Of a stretch of 64,000 nt of DNA, positions 31,643-41,736 are shown one piece after another (positions within the stretch are counted from its first letter, which is position 1; each line of letters opens with the position of its first letter). Position numbers and translations under genes: made by a program. The notes below the pieces were generated by a model. That model was not told where the DNA came from, ran no database searches, and worked only from the letters and a program-made list of their open reading frames with translations. The DNA is from Aphrocallistes beatrix (taxonomy: Eukaryota; Porifera; Hexactinellida; Sceptrulophora; Aphrocallistidae), in assembly GCA_963281255.1 (NCBI GenBank), contig OY725497.1, forward strand, positions 2,852,001-2,916,000. The letters are read 5' to 3'.

Positions 31643-32168
31643 GGGTTGAAACTGAATAGTTGATTATTCGGTTTAACCAAATATTATTTGCAAATAATTG
31701 ATATTTGGTTTGTAACCAAATATCATTATTTGGTATTCGGTTGAGAACCAAATAATTTGGTCAACCGAATATTTGCTCAACCAAATAATTTGGTCAACCG
31801 AATAATTTGGTCAAACAAATAATTTGCATGCTTTCCCAATACAATCACACGTTCTTACATGAGGTGGTCCGAACACAAATAAATCTAATAGGCTTACTTA
31901 TACTTGATTATATTTTTGTATAAATATTTATATAATATATAAAAATTTATGCAAAAAGTATTATTTGGTTCAGCAAATTATTTGGTTGACCAAATATTTG
32001 GTTGACCAAATTATTCGGTTTATCCATTATTCGGTTAACCAAATTATTTGGTCTGACCATTATTCGGTTAACCAAATTATTCGGTTTGACCATTATTCGG
32101 TTAACCAAATTATTTGGTCTGACCATTATTCGGTTAAAATGGTATTTGGTTGAAACGGTTTCAACCTT
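31643..32168. mobile_element. Fold-back element rich in TTTGGTTAACC
   Basis: Ends CAGGGTTGAAAC and GGTTTCAACCTTG are inverted. The arms consist of many ATTTGGTT/AACCAAAT and CGGTTAACC units. Between about 32020 and 32140 a roughly 36-base unit (CCATTATTCGGTTAACCAAA plus TTATTTGGTCTGA) repeats three to four times in tandem. The small hydrophobic frames here are repeat artefacts. Confidence 0.7.
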
Positions 32169-32182
32169 GATAAATATACATT

Positions 32183-32712
32183 AATCGAGTTTTAATAGTA
32201 AGGATATATATATATGTATATAGTATATCTGTAACGAATTGATTGAAGAAACTGGCAGGCACAAGCTGATTGGCATGTGGGAGTCTTTTGGCTATGGCTC
32301 CACTAAATTCTGACCTCAGGCGAAAATGTCGACTCATCATGGAATTATGACGTCACCTTTGTCACCTTTAATTAGAAATTTCAGTTTTTCCACTATAACT
32401 CAGTCATTTTAGGCAATAGAAGGCTGAAATTTTAATAGAATGTGTATATTAATATATCTCACATATGATGCAACTATCATCAAAAAATGATGACTCATCA
32501 CTCTGTTATGACGTTATCATTACGCATCAAAATTTTAAAAATTGACAAATTTGGTGATTTTTCGTGCGATATCGATTATAACAGTAGGACAGACGTATTT
32601 AGAGATGTTATCTCCCTTATAATTAATCAATGTGGCCCCAGGCGCCCGCAGGGCGCCTCCGGCGGACACAGTGTCCGCCAGCCGCGCAGCGCAAGCAAGC
32701 GAAGCGCGCTTG
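32183..32712 (+). mobile_element. Helitron-like element (family A) with inverted 5' tip
   Basis: From about 32222 (CTGTAACGAATTGATTGAAG) to the CTTG terminus at 32712 it follows the intact copy in order. Its 5' tip is present but inverted (ATTAATCGAGTTTTAATAGT at 32183-32202). The next base after the terminus is T. Confidence 0.75.
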
Positions 32713-32721
32713 TATACAATA

Positions 32722-32790
32722 TAACTTGGTTAGTATGTACTCGGGATAAGACACACTTCGGCTTAGTGCGTACTCATTTCTCTGAACCAA
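32722..32790. mobile_element. Pogo-like MITE fragment (family C)
   Basis: AACTTGGTTAGTATGTACTC, CGGGATAAGACACACTTCGG and TCATTTCTCTGAACCAAAAT match the left half of the 12094-12281 MITE; the right half is missing, replaced by the next Helitron-like copy. Confidence 0.65.
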
Positions 32791-32796
32791 AATTCA

Positions 32797-33019
32797 TCCT
32801 TACTATTAAACTCGATTAATATTTATTTGTTTATTTGTGTATATAGTATCTTTAACGAATTGATTAAAGAAACTGCCAGGCAATATTCTTCACATATGAT
32901 ATATCATCAAAAATTTAGAGATGTTATCTAGCTTATAATTAATCAATGTGAGCCTAGGTGCCCAAAGGACTCCTCTGGCGGAGTGTCTGCCAGCCACGCA
33001 GCTCAAGCAAGCGCGCTTG
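32797..33019 (+). mobile_element. Helitron-like deletion derivative (family A), 223 bp, both ends
   Basis: Begins TCCTTACTATTAAACTCG and ends AAGCAAGCGCGCTTG, with A immediately before and T immediately after. The central part is deleted between the GAAACTGCCAGGCA block and the TCACATATGATATATCATC block. Confidence 0.8.
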
Positions 33020-33362
33020 TTTAATATATAGAAGCATATGTAATATAAACTTAAGGGTTAATAAACTCTATAATTCGGTTCTATAAACACTATGTTGAAT
33101 AAATACATTATGAATCATGATTTGGAATTACCTTCAGCTCCTTGCATTACATGATCGATATAATTAAACACACTTTCATTAGAAAATATTCAGCACAAAC
33201 ATGTAAATATAGTACACCATATCAATTAGAAAATAATAAGGATAGTATTACAGAGGTTCAGGAGGGATTCAAGAAAGAACTATGGACAGCGTAGAAATAA
33301 CAATCAGAATTAATTAATCAGAGAAATAGAGCAAACATATATAATAATTTCAAAGCTAAGAC

Positions 33363-35906
33363 TTAAACAGAAGATTCTACAGGCACACTAGTGGTAGGTT
33401 GTGAGTTATCATTGAGAGCAGTCACAATGCGTTTAGCGATATTCGACACTTCAATGACATGAGAAATAAGCCCATTCGTATCCAAGTGTTGATCAGGAGT
33501 GGTGACAGTGGGGAGAGGAAAGGAGGATAGGAGTGCAGTGGAAGAGGATAATTTAGAAAGTAGTGGTGAGATAACCACAGATTGGTAATTGGGGGGGAAA
33601 GTTTCCAACAAATCTTGAGACAGAGATACAATTGAGCTAACACGAGAGTGGAGCTGGTGCTTCTGAGAAGAACGAATAATTTCCATCAAAAGTGATATCT
33701 GTTCTGCAAGTTGAGAGATGATGGACATCACACTGTTTTGATCCGGCTGGGGGCTGATGGAAGGAGATACGGGGCTGTCTGTTAACGCTTTAGAATCTGA
33801 ATGGGAAGTCGAGCGCTGTTGAAGATTAGGATAAGAAGTGTTACGTTTGGCCTTACGGACTGAATGATCGAAGTTCGCTTCCGCAGTAGGCATAGAGGAG
33901 TCCATTAAGGAGTGTCTGTATTTGAAAACAGGCTGGGGTTGCTTGGGAACGTTCTTATTCAGTGTGAAAGCAAGGGATACAGTTTTTTGGGGATTAGTTA
34001 CGGGATTTAAGACGGGTTCTTTGTCAAATGTAGGAGGAGAGGTAGAATGGGAAGAAGAGTCATTCTGATGTCCAGCTTCTATTAGGCGCTCGCACTTATC
34101 TTCCAATCGCTGTACATTTTGCTGCAGTTGTGCAGCACTATTCTCATCTAAAAGGTGTTCACACCTGGCTTCTAATCGCTGCATATTCTCCTGCAGGTTT
34201 GCGGCAGTCTTCCCATCTAACAGGTGTTCACACCTGGCTTCTAATCGCTGCATATTCTCCTGCAGGTTTGCGGCAGTCTTTCCATCTAACAGGTGTTCAC
34301 ACCTTGCTTCCAACCGCTGTATACTCTGTTTTAGTGTTGAGACACTTTCCTCAACTGAAGTTATCTGAGTTTGACATTGTAAGTAGTAAGTTTCCAACCT
34401 CTGAAACTCCTCATTTCCTATCAGTGCATTGCTGCTGTTGTTATTATTACAGGTAAACACGCCTGTGTTAGAAGAGGATGGGAACACTGGGTCTAGGGTG
34501 TCTGTATGCTGTGTGATGGAGACACTGTCTATAGAACTGTCCTTATCCTCACTGGCACTCTCGCTTCCTTTCAAGATCATTTGTCTGAATTCTTCAGGCA
34601 CAACATCGTATTCGTTGTCTGATATTGGGATGAGAGGATTGTAACTGTCAGAGAGGGGAACCAGAGTACCACCCAACTGAGCATTAGGACCCAGGTCAAT
34701 AGAGAGGCTCTGGCGACGCTTCGTGTCTAAAAGGATATCAGCCACCAAACGGCGGAATTCTTCTTCACTTAGCAACCCTAGTTTTTGGCGGCTCTGATTA
34801 CGAAGATGACTCAGCTGACTGTTGTTCGGTAAGAAGGGAATAGCACCCCCTCTTCCCCTCAACAACCAGGCTCTCTCCGTTTCACGCCGATCAATCTCGT
34901 CAAACACATCCTGACACAAGTCTTCAAATGCCGGATTACTGAGGCTACGGAGTTTCTGAAGAGGGCTCCGGATGACTACTCCCCCTTCATCACTAACACT
35001 ACCGTCCATGCTGCCAGTGACACACTCTTTCAAGCTGTCTGGCAGAGCGAAGTGCTCACCACTTCTGTGATCCGGCATACTACTGCTCAGATAGAAGCTG
35101 AGTCTATCGCTGCACTCGTACTGCATTTCCAGCAGACGGTCGGCCAGCACGTGGTGACCAGCGATTCGTGCGCACTCCTCCGGTGTGTGTCCTAGGTTAT
35201 CCAACGCACAGGGATCAGCACCGTACACAAACAGCAGCTCACTCTGTTCCACCTGCCCTGCCTGTCCGGACACGTGCAGTGGAGAAGAGCCTCGGTGAGG
35301 ATGGGAGTAGCAAGGTTTCGCGCCCAATGCCAGGAGACGTAGACACGTTTCGAGGTTGTTAGTGCGAGCTGAGGCGTGCAACTGTTCGCTCAGATCATCT
35401 ACCGTCACTGTCTGCGATTCTTTCCCAGGGTTGAGCAGCTTCTGTGTGTATGCCAACTCTTGATACTTGCACTTGATGAATGTCTCCTTGGTCGGGTTCT
35501 GAGTGTCATGAGGCAGAGGCTTGCGCGGTTTGTTCTGCATACAGACGCCTCCTCCCGAGCTTGTACTTCCACTCCAGTGGAGATGCTGGGTTTTGGCGGA
35601 GAGCGTGCTGTATTTCTGTGACTGCAGGGGATGCTGTAGGTCATGCTCCCATATGTTGTTCGCATTCTTTTGGAGGAACGATTGGCACATCTGCATCAAT
35701 CCGCCTGGCCAACGCTGGCTGTAGATTGAGCGGATATATGACAAGTGTCTCCCCAGACTCCGATGTGTGGCACAGCAGTCGTCACAGAGGAACACTCCTT
35801 TGTTGATGCTGAACCAGTTCACTTGAGGCGAGCTGCAGTCCGCGCAGTAAGTGGAGATCGTCTCGTTCGTACCATTCAACTCTCCCGTTCCTTGGAATTG
35901 AGTCAT
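33363..35906 (-). CDS. GIT1: GIT-type Arf GTPase-activating protein
   Basis: GIT proteins inactivate Arf6 and scaffold PIX/PAK and paxillin at focal adhesions. This 847-residue single-exon frame starts at an ATG at 35906. The N-terminal ArfGAP zinc finger has C21-x2-C24-x16-C41-x2-C44, W31 and the arginine finger R49 in THRSLGRH. Ankyrin repeats occupy about residues 168-260 ([14 protein letters not shown]..., [15 protein letters not shown]). Two Spa2-homology repeats follow: [20 protein letters not shown] and [21 protein letters not shown] coiled coil near residues 530-630 contains three nearly identical 23-residue units. The C-terminal helical bundle (about 720-847, [18 protein letters not shown]...) fits the paxillin-binding FAT-like domain. 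Vertebrates have GIT1 and GIT2; the symbol here marks the family only. Absence of introns in so long a gene is notable. Confidence 0.95.
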   Translation of the reverse strand: MTQFQGTGELNGTNETISTYCADCSSPQVNWFSINKGVFLCDDCCATHRSLGRHLSYIRSIYSQRWPGGLMQMCQSFLQKNANNIWEHDLQHPLQSQKYSTLSAKTQHLHWSGSTSSGGGVCMQNKPRKPLPHDTQNPTKETFIKCKYQELAYTQKLLNPGKESQTVTVDDLSEQLHASARTNNLETCLRLLALGAKPCYSHPHRGSSPLHVSGQAGQVEQSELLFVYGADPCALDNLGHTPEECARIAGHHVLADRLLEMQYECSDRLSFYLSSSMPDHRSGEHFALPDSLKECVTGSMDGSVSDEGGVVIRSPLQKLRSLSNPAFEDLCQDVFDEIDRRETERAWLLRGRGGAIPFLPNNSQLSHLRNQSRQKLGLLSEEEFRRLVADILLDTKRRQSLSIDLGPNAQLGGTLVPLSDSYNPLIPISDNEYDVVPEEFRQMILKGSESASEDKDSSIDSVSITQHTDTLDPVFPSSSNTGVFTCNNNNSSNALIGNEEFQRLETYYLQCQTQITSVEESVSTLKQSIQRLEARCEHLLDGKTAANLQENMQRLEARCEHLLDGKTAANLQENMQRLEARCEHLLDENSAAQLQQNVQRLEDKCERLIEAGHQNDSSSHSTSPPTFDKEPVLNPVTNPQKTVSLAFTLNKNVPKQPQPVFKYRHSLMDSSMPTAEANFDHSVRKAKRNTSYPNLQQRSTSHSDSKALTDSPVSPSISPQPDQNSVMSIISQLAEQISLLMEIIRSSQKHQLHSRVSSIVSLSQDLLETFPPNYQSVVISPLLSKLSSSTALLSSFPLPTVTTPDQHLDTNGLISHVIEVSNIAKRIVTALNDNSQPTTSVPVESSV
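34095..34325. repeat. 69-bp in-frame tandem repeat in GIT coiled coil
   Basis: Each unit encodes [20 protein letters not shown] plus ENM. Two units are almost identical in DNA (about 34180-34318), the next is diverged ([12 protein letters not shown]), and a partial fourth starts [10 protein letters not shown]. The 23-residue period keeps heptad-like spacing, so the coiled coil is lengthened rather than broken. Confidence 0.9.
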
Positions 35907-36802
35907 AGCTAATCAAAGTATAATTAAATGCAACGAATTGAGTCGCCTGATTTTGATCGAAAATTAGGTCGGAATTTGAATGATCGAAAATGCTATTATA
36001 TCAAATTTGATTAAAAAATGAATAAAAGGAATTTGATCGAAAGGTTTCCCGACGTCAGAAAATGATCGAAAGCTATTCTTATAGTACATGTCATCCTAAA
36101 TTCCTGATATATATAATACCACTGTGTTAGAGTGTACTCGTCCCTGTATTAATGTATAATTAATCTTGTTAATCAGTTATTGTGAAGGCCCATTACAATT
36201 CTAGTGTCATGTCTCGGTGAACCCATAAAAATCCATGATATTAAAACCTACAGAAAGGATCAATCTGGCTTCGAAGCTCTATGTCTCAGCGCGGGAAACA
36301 ATTAAATTACAATTTTTGGATATTTTGAAATCTGAAGTACAAAGGTTGCTTGAAAGAATTAAATTAACTAATTTGGACATGTTGATGTAGTATATGGAAT
36401 TATACAATTGAATTACACACAAAAAGAATACAATTTCTATATCATTAAACTCTGACGTAATTGTCAAATGTATAATTATATAAGATTTCACCTCCCGTAG
36501 GTCTCGACAGTAGCAGGACTGACAGCAGTCCATCACTACGTTAACAGAGTAGCGTCAGACACCTCGAGAAAAGGAGACAAAATTACTCTCTTTATCCAAA
36601 AAATACAAATACAGTCAGGGTTCTAGCTAGAATGTTAAATTTTGGGGGAAACTTTAGAAAATCTTGATGTACTCAACAGGGCTGGGGTTGGATGGATTTT
36701 TGGACTAATCTTTAATCTGATATTGAAATTTTAGTGATCTCGAAATAGACTATATGTTTAAAAAATAGAAATTATATTGTATTATCAAATTTTTAGAAAT
36801 AA
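35907..36802. other. Intergenic upstream of GIT, no supported gene
   Basis: A minus-strand ATG at 36533 opens a Cys-rich 15-codon stretch (MMDCCQSCYCRDLRE) followed by GTGAAA, which could be a donor, but no convincing downstream exon was found. ATCGAAAA/GATCGAAA motifs recur at 35950-36075. Confidence 0.35.
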
Positions 36803-37331
36803 TCCTTACTATTAAAACTCGATTAATGTGTATATATATCTGTAACTAATTGATTGAAGAAACTGCCAGGCACAGAAAGCTGATTTTTGGCATGTGGGAG
36901 TCTTTTGGCTATGGCTCCACTAATTACTGAGCTCAGATGAAAATGTCGACTCATCATCGAATTATGACGTCATTGTCACATTTTTTATAAATAGAAATTT
37001 CAGTTTTTCGACTATAACTCAGTCATTTTAGGTGATAGAAAGCTGTGATTTTAATAGAATGATTCTATGAATATACCTCACATATGATGAAACTATCATC
37101 AAAAAATGATAACTCATCACTCTGTTATGACGTCATCATTATGCATCAAATTTAAAAAATCGAAAATTTTGTGATTTTTCGTGCGATATCGATTATAACA
37201 GTAGGACAGGCGTATTTAGGGATGTTATCTCCCTTATGATTAATCAATGTGACCCCAGGCGCCCGAAGGGCGCCTCCGACGGACACAAAGTGTCCGCCAG
37301 CCGCGGAGCGCAAGCAAGCGAAGCGCGCTTG
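36803..37331 (+). mobile_element. Intact non-autonomous Helitron-like element (family A), 529 bp
   Basis: Reference copy. It starts TCCTTACTATTAAAACTCGA and ends with a GC-rich tail: GGGCGCCTCCGACGG, GTGTCCGCCAGCCGC, GCAAGCAAGCG and the hairpin AAGCGCGCTT with terminal G. The base before is A and the base after is T, as Helitrons insert between A and T. The TC start and a 3' hairpin close to the end also fit; the last four bases are CTTG rather than the usual CTRR. No Rep/helicase gene is present. Confidence 0.8.
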
Positions 37332-37639
37332 TATTCATGAATATCCGTCGAAAAACAATGAAATTAGTGTAAATATTTAGAAAATAAATGAGATTGGCTA
37401 ACCGATCTAAGACTTCCTTAACTGTTAACCGAGATTGATGACGGTTAGCCGGTTAACTGGTTAACCGAATCCAGCCTTGTACTCAATTATCTAAATATTC
37501 CAGAACATTTAATTAATTAAACATCAAACTTTCATTAATTTCTAATCACTGAAGTTTATATTACTGGTAAAACATAACAGGGCTCACAAATTGATCTAAT
37601 TGACATTTCCTCGGACTCAGATACATTGTTGGTTGGTTA
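37332..37639. other. Intergenic with fragment of TTAACCG MITE
   Basis: 37385-37486 is a minus-strand piece of the MITE at 45165-45515 (CTAACCGATCTAAGA..., GGTTAACCGAATCCAGCCTTG). Otherwise nothing. Confidence 0.5.
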
Positions 37640-37855
37640 ACAGTGGGCCCTGATTCGCGATTTTCGCTGCGTGCCAGGACACATTTTTTCTTCACCAAAC
37701 TTACTATACAAAACACAGTTCCAGGTTTTAGACTCAAAAAAATCTTTCAAAATCGAAAATATTACAATCTCTAAATACCATAATAAATAAGATTGTTTGA
37801 GTATTAAAAAATGTATACCTAACGAAACTTGTCACGGGACTTATGAGCCACCCTG
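37640..37855. mobile_element. CAGGGTGG MITE right half (family B)
   Basis: GATTCGCGATTTTCGCTGCG through GTTTGAGTATTAAAAAATG to CCACCCTG, followed by TA. Only the right arm remains. Confidence 0.7.
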
Positions 37856-38189
37856 TACTATACTAACTTAATTACGAGAAATTCAGATGAAATGAAGCTG
37901 TGTTTTTCAGTAACGAAAGCTGGGAAGGATTCTTAAATCTTGGAATACGAGAGAGCCTCTGTTTCTGGAAATATTAAGGTGTCAATATGTCGCCTTATAA
38001 TTTCTTCTAAATTTACAAGCGTAGCCACATGTAAGATATGCAATTGTAATAAATCACAACTTAGAAGTGAAAATAAGAAAGATGAAATAATTCCAAAAAT
38101 CTAGGAACTACGGGAAATCGAGCAGGTAGTGAGGGAATTACAAACTAAGTTTTATCTAAACTAAAAAAGGAAAGAGTTAGTGGGGGTCT

Positions 38190-39788
38190 CTAGCTCTCGA
38201 GCTGCTTGATGATATCGGCTAACATGGGGATAGGCTGGCCTTTGGTCGTTAGGTCAGGAGCATATGTGCTGAGTGCAGCAAAGCCGCCGAATATATCGCA
38301 CACTTCCAAACCCATCCCTTCTAGAATGGAGACAGCCGAAGATGAACGAAACCCAGACTTGCAGTAGCAAACGTACTTCTTTTCTTTTGGCAATTCGTGC
38401 GCGTCCTTCCGGATAAGATGCAGAGGAATATTGAGCTCTGCTAGCTTCAAATGGTTCATTTTGTACTCAGATGGAAATCTCACATCAATGAATACTGCTC
38501 CCTCCTGACTTATCTTTTTCACGTCTTCTTCTGACCGGATCCGCTTTCTCTCCAAACTTGTCGAGACAGGAAGGCCTGCTTCCACCCAAGCTCCCATCCC
38601 ACCCTTCAAGCACGCGAGCACCTTGTACCCTATCCGGGCTATCCTTTGAACTGACTCCACCTCCTTTTCGTCCTCACACACCACGGCCAAGCGCTCCTCC
38701 CGACTAATCACATATCCGAGCAGCATCGCAAAGTTGCCATCTGTCACGCCCAATTTCGCGCCTCCTTCACCCCCCAAATAGAAATGGAAAGACTTCGGAA
38801 TATGCTCTTTCTGAAACTGTGACACATGTCGGGTGTCGATCACCCTCAGGTCCTCCTTCTCGACGAGAGCTCTGAACTGGTGAGGAGCTAGCACGGACAC
38901 CTGTGACATGTAGTCAGCCAGGACGTCTCCTCCCTGCAAGTTACTGTCCACAGCCTGAGCGAAGTAGACAGGTGGCGTCGTAAGATCCGTGCACAGGAAC
39001 TCTACAAACTCACTTTCCTTTCCGACGAATTGTAGAGCCGGATTGGTCGCCCTTTGTACACCAATGCTGGAGAAGAGGTCTCCCTGGATGGCACGGCCAC
39101 ATGGAGAACCTGGTCCATGGGCTGGAAAGACAACCACCTCATCTGGCAGAGTGAGCAGCTTATCGTACAAGGTGGAGTACATTATTTTCGCCATCATTTG
39201 AGGCGTTTTATCTTTCTCTGTGACAAGGTCAGGCCGACCTACAGAGCCTACGAAGAGAGTATCACCAGTGAACGCAGCCAGAGGTTTAGCTTCTCCAGTA
39301 GACCTGTCCTCCAACAGATACACACACGAATCCATTGTGTGTCCTGGCGTATTCAAGAAAGTTATATGATACTTCTGCGACAGTGCTAAGCCTTCCCCCT
39401 CCTTAACCTCATTGAAAGGGAAACCTATCTTGGATTTGTCAACCGGACCTAAAAATATTGGTGCTCCAGTTCGAATATTCATCTCTTTATGGCCCGCAAC
39501 AAAATCAGCATGAATATGAGTGAGGAAAATTCCAAGTAGATTGTACCCTTTGAGAAAATCCAAATAGGAATCAATATCTCTCCTGGGATCAACTAGTATG
39601 GCATTTTTATCGCATTTTATGACATAGGAGGATTGAGCAAGGCAGCCAAGGTAGAATGTTGTGACTTCTACTTCTCCAAATCTTTGTTGATTGTTCAAGC
39701 CACTCGGGAGTGAAATAGATTGCATGCTATCATAAATTATTGAAAGATAAAGTATTGTTAATAAACTGATAATTTGGCATAGCCTCAT
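38190..39788 (-). CDS. Metallo-beta-lactamase/double-rhodanese protein, persulfide dioxygenase-like, with signal peptide
   Basis: 532-residue single-exon frame from an ATG at 39788. Residues 1-25 form a hydrophobic leader (ISLLTILYLSIIYDS); Met22 gives an alternative cytosolic start. Residues about 38-250 are an MBL-fold hydrolase of the ETHE1/persulfide dioxygenase relatives: metal ligands H91, H93 and D95 in THIHADFVAGH, H150 in TPGHT, D176 in FTGDTLF, and H224 in PAHGPGSPCG. Rhodanese domain 1 (about 300-405) has no proper catalytic loop (CEDEKEVES instead of CxxGxR). Rhodanese domain 2 (about 415-525) keeps an active-site-like CKSGFRSS with C476. This MBL-Rhod-Rhod layout is typical of bacterial CstB-like sulfide detoxification enzymes. 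A secreted or ER location would be unusual for an enzyme normally mitochondrial or cytosolic. Expected chemistry is oxidation of glutathione persulfide with sulfur transfer. Confidence 0.9.
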   Translation of the reverse strand: MRLCQIISLLTILYLSIIYDSMQSISLPSGLNNQQRFGEVEVTTFYLGCLAQSSYVIKCDKNAILVDPRRDIDSYLDFLKGYNLLGIFLTHIHADFVAGHKEMNIRTGAPIFLGPVDKSKIGFPFNEVKEGEGLALSQKYHITFLNTPGHTMDSCVYLLEDRSTGEAKPLAAFTGDTLFVGSVGRPDLVTEKDKTPQMMAKIMYSTLYDKLLTLPDEVVVFPAHGPGSPCGRAIQGDLFSSIGVQRATNPALQFVGKESEFVEFLCTDLTTPPVYFAQAVDSNLQGGDVLADYMSQVSVLAPHQFRALVEKEDLRVIDTRHVSQFQKEHIPKSFHFYLGGEGGAKLGVTDGNFAMLLGYVISREERLAVVCEDEKEVESVQRIARIGYKVLACLKGGMGAWVEAGLPVSTSLERKRIRSEEDVKKISQEGAVFIDVRFPSEYKMNHLKLAELNIPLHLIRKDAHELPKEKKYVCYCKSGFRSSSAVSILEGMGLEVCDIFGGFAALSTYAPDLTTKGQPIPMLADIIKQLES

Positions 39789-40169
39789 AGGTGCCGAATC
39801 CGGGTGAGGGGGGCTGGAGTGGACGGGCTCGGCTCGAGCCCTCCCCTGTCTTCCCCTGGATGCGAAGATGGTCCATATAGATGTGATTCAAATTTAGATA
39901 GGGGCCCATAGGCGATGCGTGAATAATTTGGGTGGGGGGCTATTTGATAATTTGAGGATAAATAAAAAGCAACAACAGGGTACTACTCTCATTGTATACA
40001 TTCGTTGGGCATCAAGAAAAAAATACCATGAAAATACCCCAGTTTGCCTCTACCTTTATCATGCAGTCGCCATCCAGACATCCTACAAATGCGCTGTGAT
40101 ATCAAGTGAGAATCGCCTAGCAAAGTGTGACTTATTTGTATTAAAATTCCTTCATCAAGGTTCACTGCT
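39789..40169. other. Upstream region of MBL/rhodanese gene
   Basis: 39790-39915 is a GC-rich piece (GGTGCCGAATCCGGGTGAGG) related to sequences at 46430-46460 and 57795-57930, a dispersed repeat. No gene. Confidence 0.4.
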
Positions 40170-40450
40170 GAAACATACGTGAATATGATTGATTGGGAAC
40201 ATCTCTTATCACAGAACTGCCTTTTACCAAACACTTCTCAAAAGAAATACTAACTTAATATTGTGTGTACTCTTATGGAAATTCCAGGATATCCATGCCA
40301 TACACAAGCTGTTGAAAGAACTATTCAACTGATTACTAAAGCTTCGACTTAGTAACAGGGGAAGAGGCGAAACATGGATTAATTCTTTCAACACTAACCT
40401 CGAAAGAAAAAATGCCTGCTTTTGAGTCAAGAAAAGATTATACGTGTTAA
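40170..40450 (+). pseudogene. Remnant of CHTQAVER-type uncharacterised protein
   Basis: Plus-strand pieces in two frames: a MIDW-like start near 40185, then MEIPGYPCHTQAVERTIQLI ending in a stop near 40351, and after a one-base shift LVTGEEAKHGLILS followed by SKEKMPAFESRKDY ending near 40450. From memory, the order cHTQAVER..k.vT.AS....G...r.G.i...l.SR..mP.F..kkdy is that of an uncharacterised, transposon-associated protein family in Hydra and aphids. At least one stop and one frameshift make it non-functional. Confidence 0.4.
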
Positions 40451-40959
40451 ATTAACTGAATATGAAATTATTGAATCTTGCTCTATTCAACAATTGATCA
40501 AAAAGCTTGTGTTGTACATTTTAAAATTTTGGGAAAGAAAGGGGGGGGGATATAAAGGTTATGATAGAAATAAGAGATAGAGATTTGCTTTATATACCAT
40601 TCGACAGCAAATTGGCGACTTACTATTACCAATTAATATATTTAAAGGGGGTAAGTCAAAGGATTTTGACAATTCGGACGATTTAAAGTCAATTGTGTGG
40701 AAGTGACACATCAAAACTATAAAACCTCAATGGTCAAATCAAATTTTTTTCGGATCTAAATTTATTATAATCCTCGAAAGGTGTAAAGGCAACTTCCCTT
40801 AGGTAGGTAGGAGTTGATCCGACCATTTGTATATTTCTTGACCCGGCCTAGTTCTATTCACTAAGATTAACTTTAGTTCGAACTTGCCAAATATCTATAT
40901 CATCTCGTCTTGAAGTGAATGTTTTCAATATGCATACACTCTATCAAGGTTCAACAACG
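40451..40959. other. Intergenic, no gene
   Basis: AT-rich spacer with a G9 run near 40543. Nothing else seen. Confidence 0.4.
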
Positions 40960-41650
40960 CCAGTCGATTCAAAAGTAGGAAATTTTGAAAAAAAGAATCC
41001 ATTTGAAATCGGAGGAATGATGAAATTTGGTATTTTCTTACCAAAAAGCCTCCCAGTCGAGATGCCCTTCTTGAGCTTTTTCTCATACAAAAACCCCACC
41101 ATTTACCCATTTATTCCTTGTTTACAAACCCTAGTTCCCTGGTCATACAATTTTGAAGAGTAAATTTTTATAAATTTCCAACCTAAAGTTTTTCTTATTT
41201 ACTTAACTCAAATATTATTCTTTGTAATAAATAATCTCTTTACCAAAACTAAGCAGAATTTTCCCATCTACAAAATGACAAGTTTAGAATTTCGTAAAAG
41301 TGACCTACACAGTTATAATTTTTTCATTTTTTAAAGCCCATTTTTCTGCTTTTATTTGTTTTAAAGAGTTACTACTGTGGAGAAAGTCACTTTTGTTAAA
41401 TTCTAAACCTGTCATTTCGTAGGGGACAATTCTGCGTAGTTTTGGCACATGATTTTTAATACAAAGAATAACCTAATTACTCGTATTTTAAGGTTGCAAA
41501 TTTTGGAAAATTATTCTTTAAAATTGTACGACCAGGTGGGATTTTTGTGTGAGAAAAAGTTCAAGAAGGGCATCCGGGAGGATTTTTTTAGAATACCAAA
41601 TTTCAACATTCTTCCAATTTCAAATGGGTGCTTTTTCCACAATTTGGAAT
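40960..41650. mobile_element. Fold-back element, about 100-bp outer arms
   Basis: Outer arms at about 40985-41102 and 41541-41640 are inverted copies (AAATTTGGTATTTTCTTACC with AGAATACCAAATTTCAAC; AAAAACCCCACC with GGTGGGATTTTTGTG). Inner arms at about 41250-41310 and 41385-41445 are also inverted (AACTAAGCAGAATTTTCCC with GGGGACAATTCTGCGTAGTT). The short frames in each arm are mirror artefacts. Confidence 0.75.
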
Positions 41651-41736
41651 AACTTCAGTAATAGCAGGTAGGAATTAGTATCTCTCCAATATTATGTGAC
41701 TTCCCACATTTTACAATCAATTTGGAAAGAGTTCTA

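Noticed and set aside
31965..32184. Overlapping plus-strand frames with repeated NQIIW/TKLFGL units
   Set aside because: Translations of the TTTGGTTAACC fold-back repeat.
34130..34456. Plus-strand 108-codon frame with repeats
   Set aside because: Antisense shadow of the GIT coiled-coil repeat.
36490..36533. Cys-rich 15-codon exon candidate upstream of GIT (minus)
   Set aside because: The donor GTGAAA is plausible, but candidate downstream exons end almost at once; the GIT frame already has a complete N-terminus.
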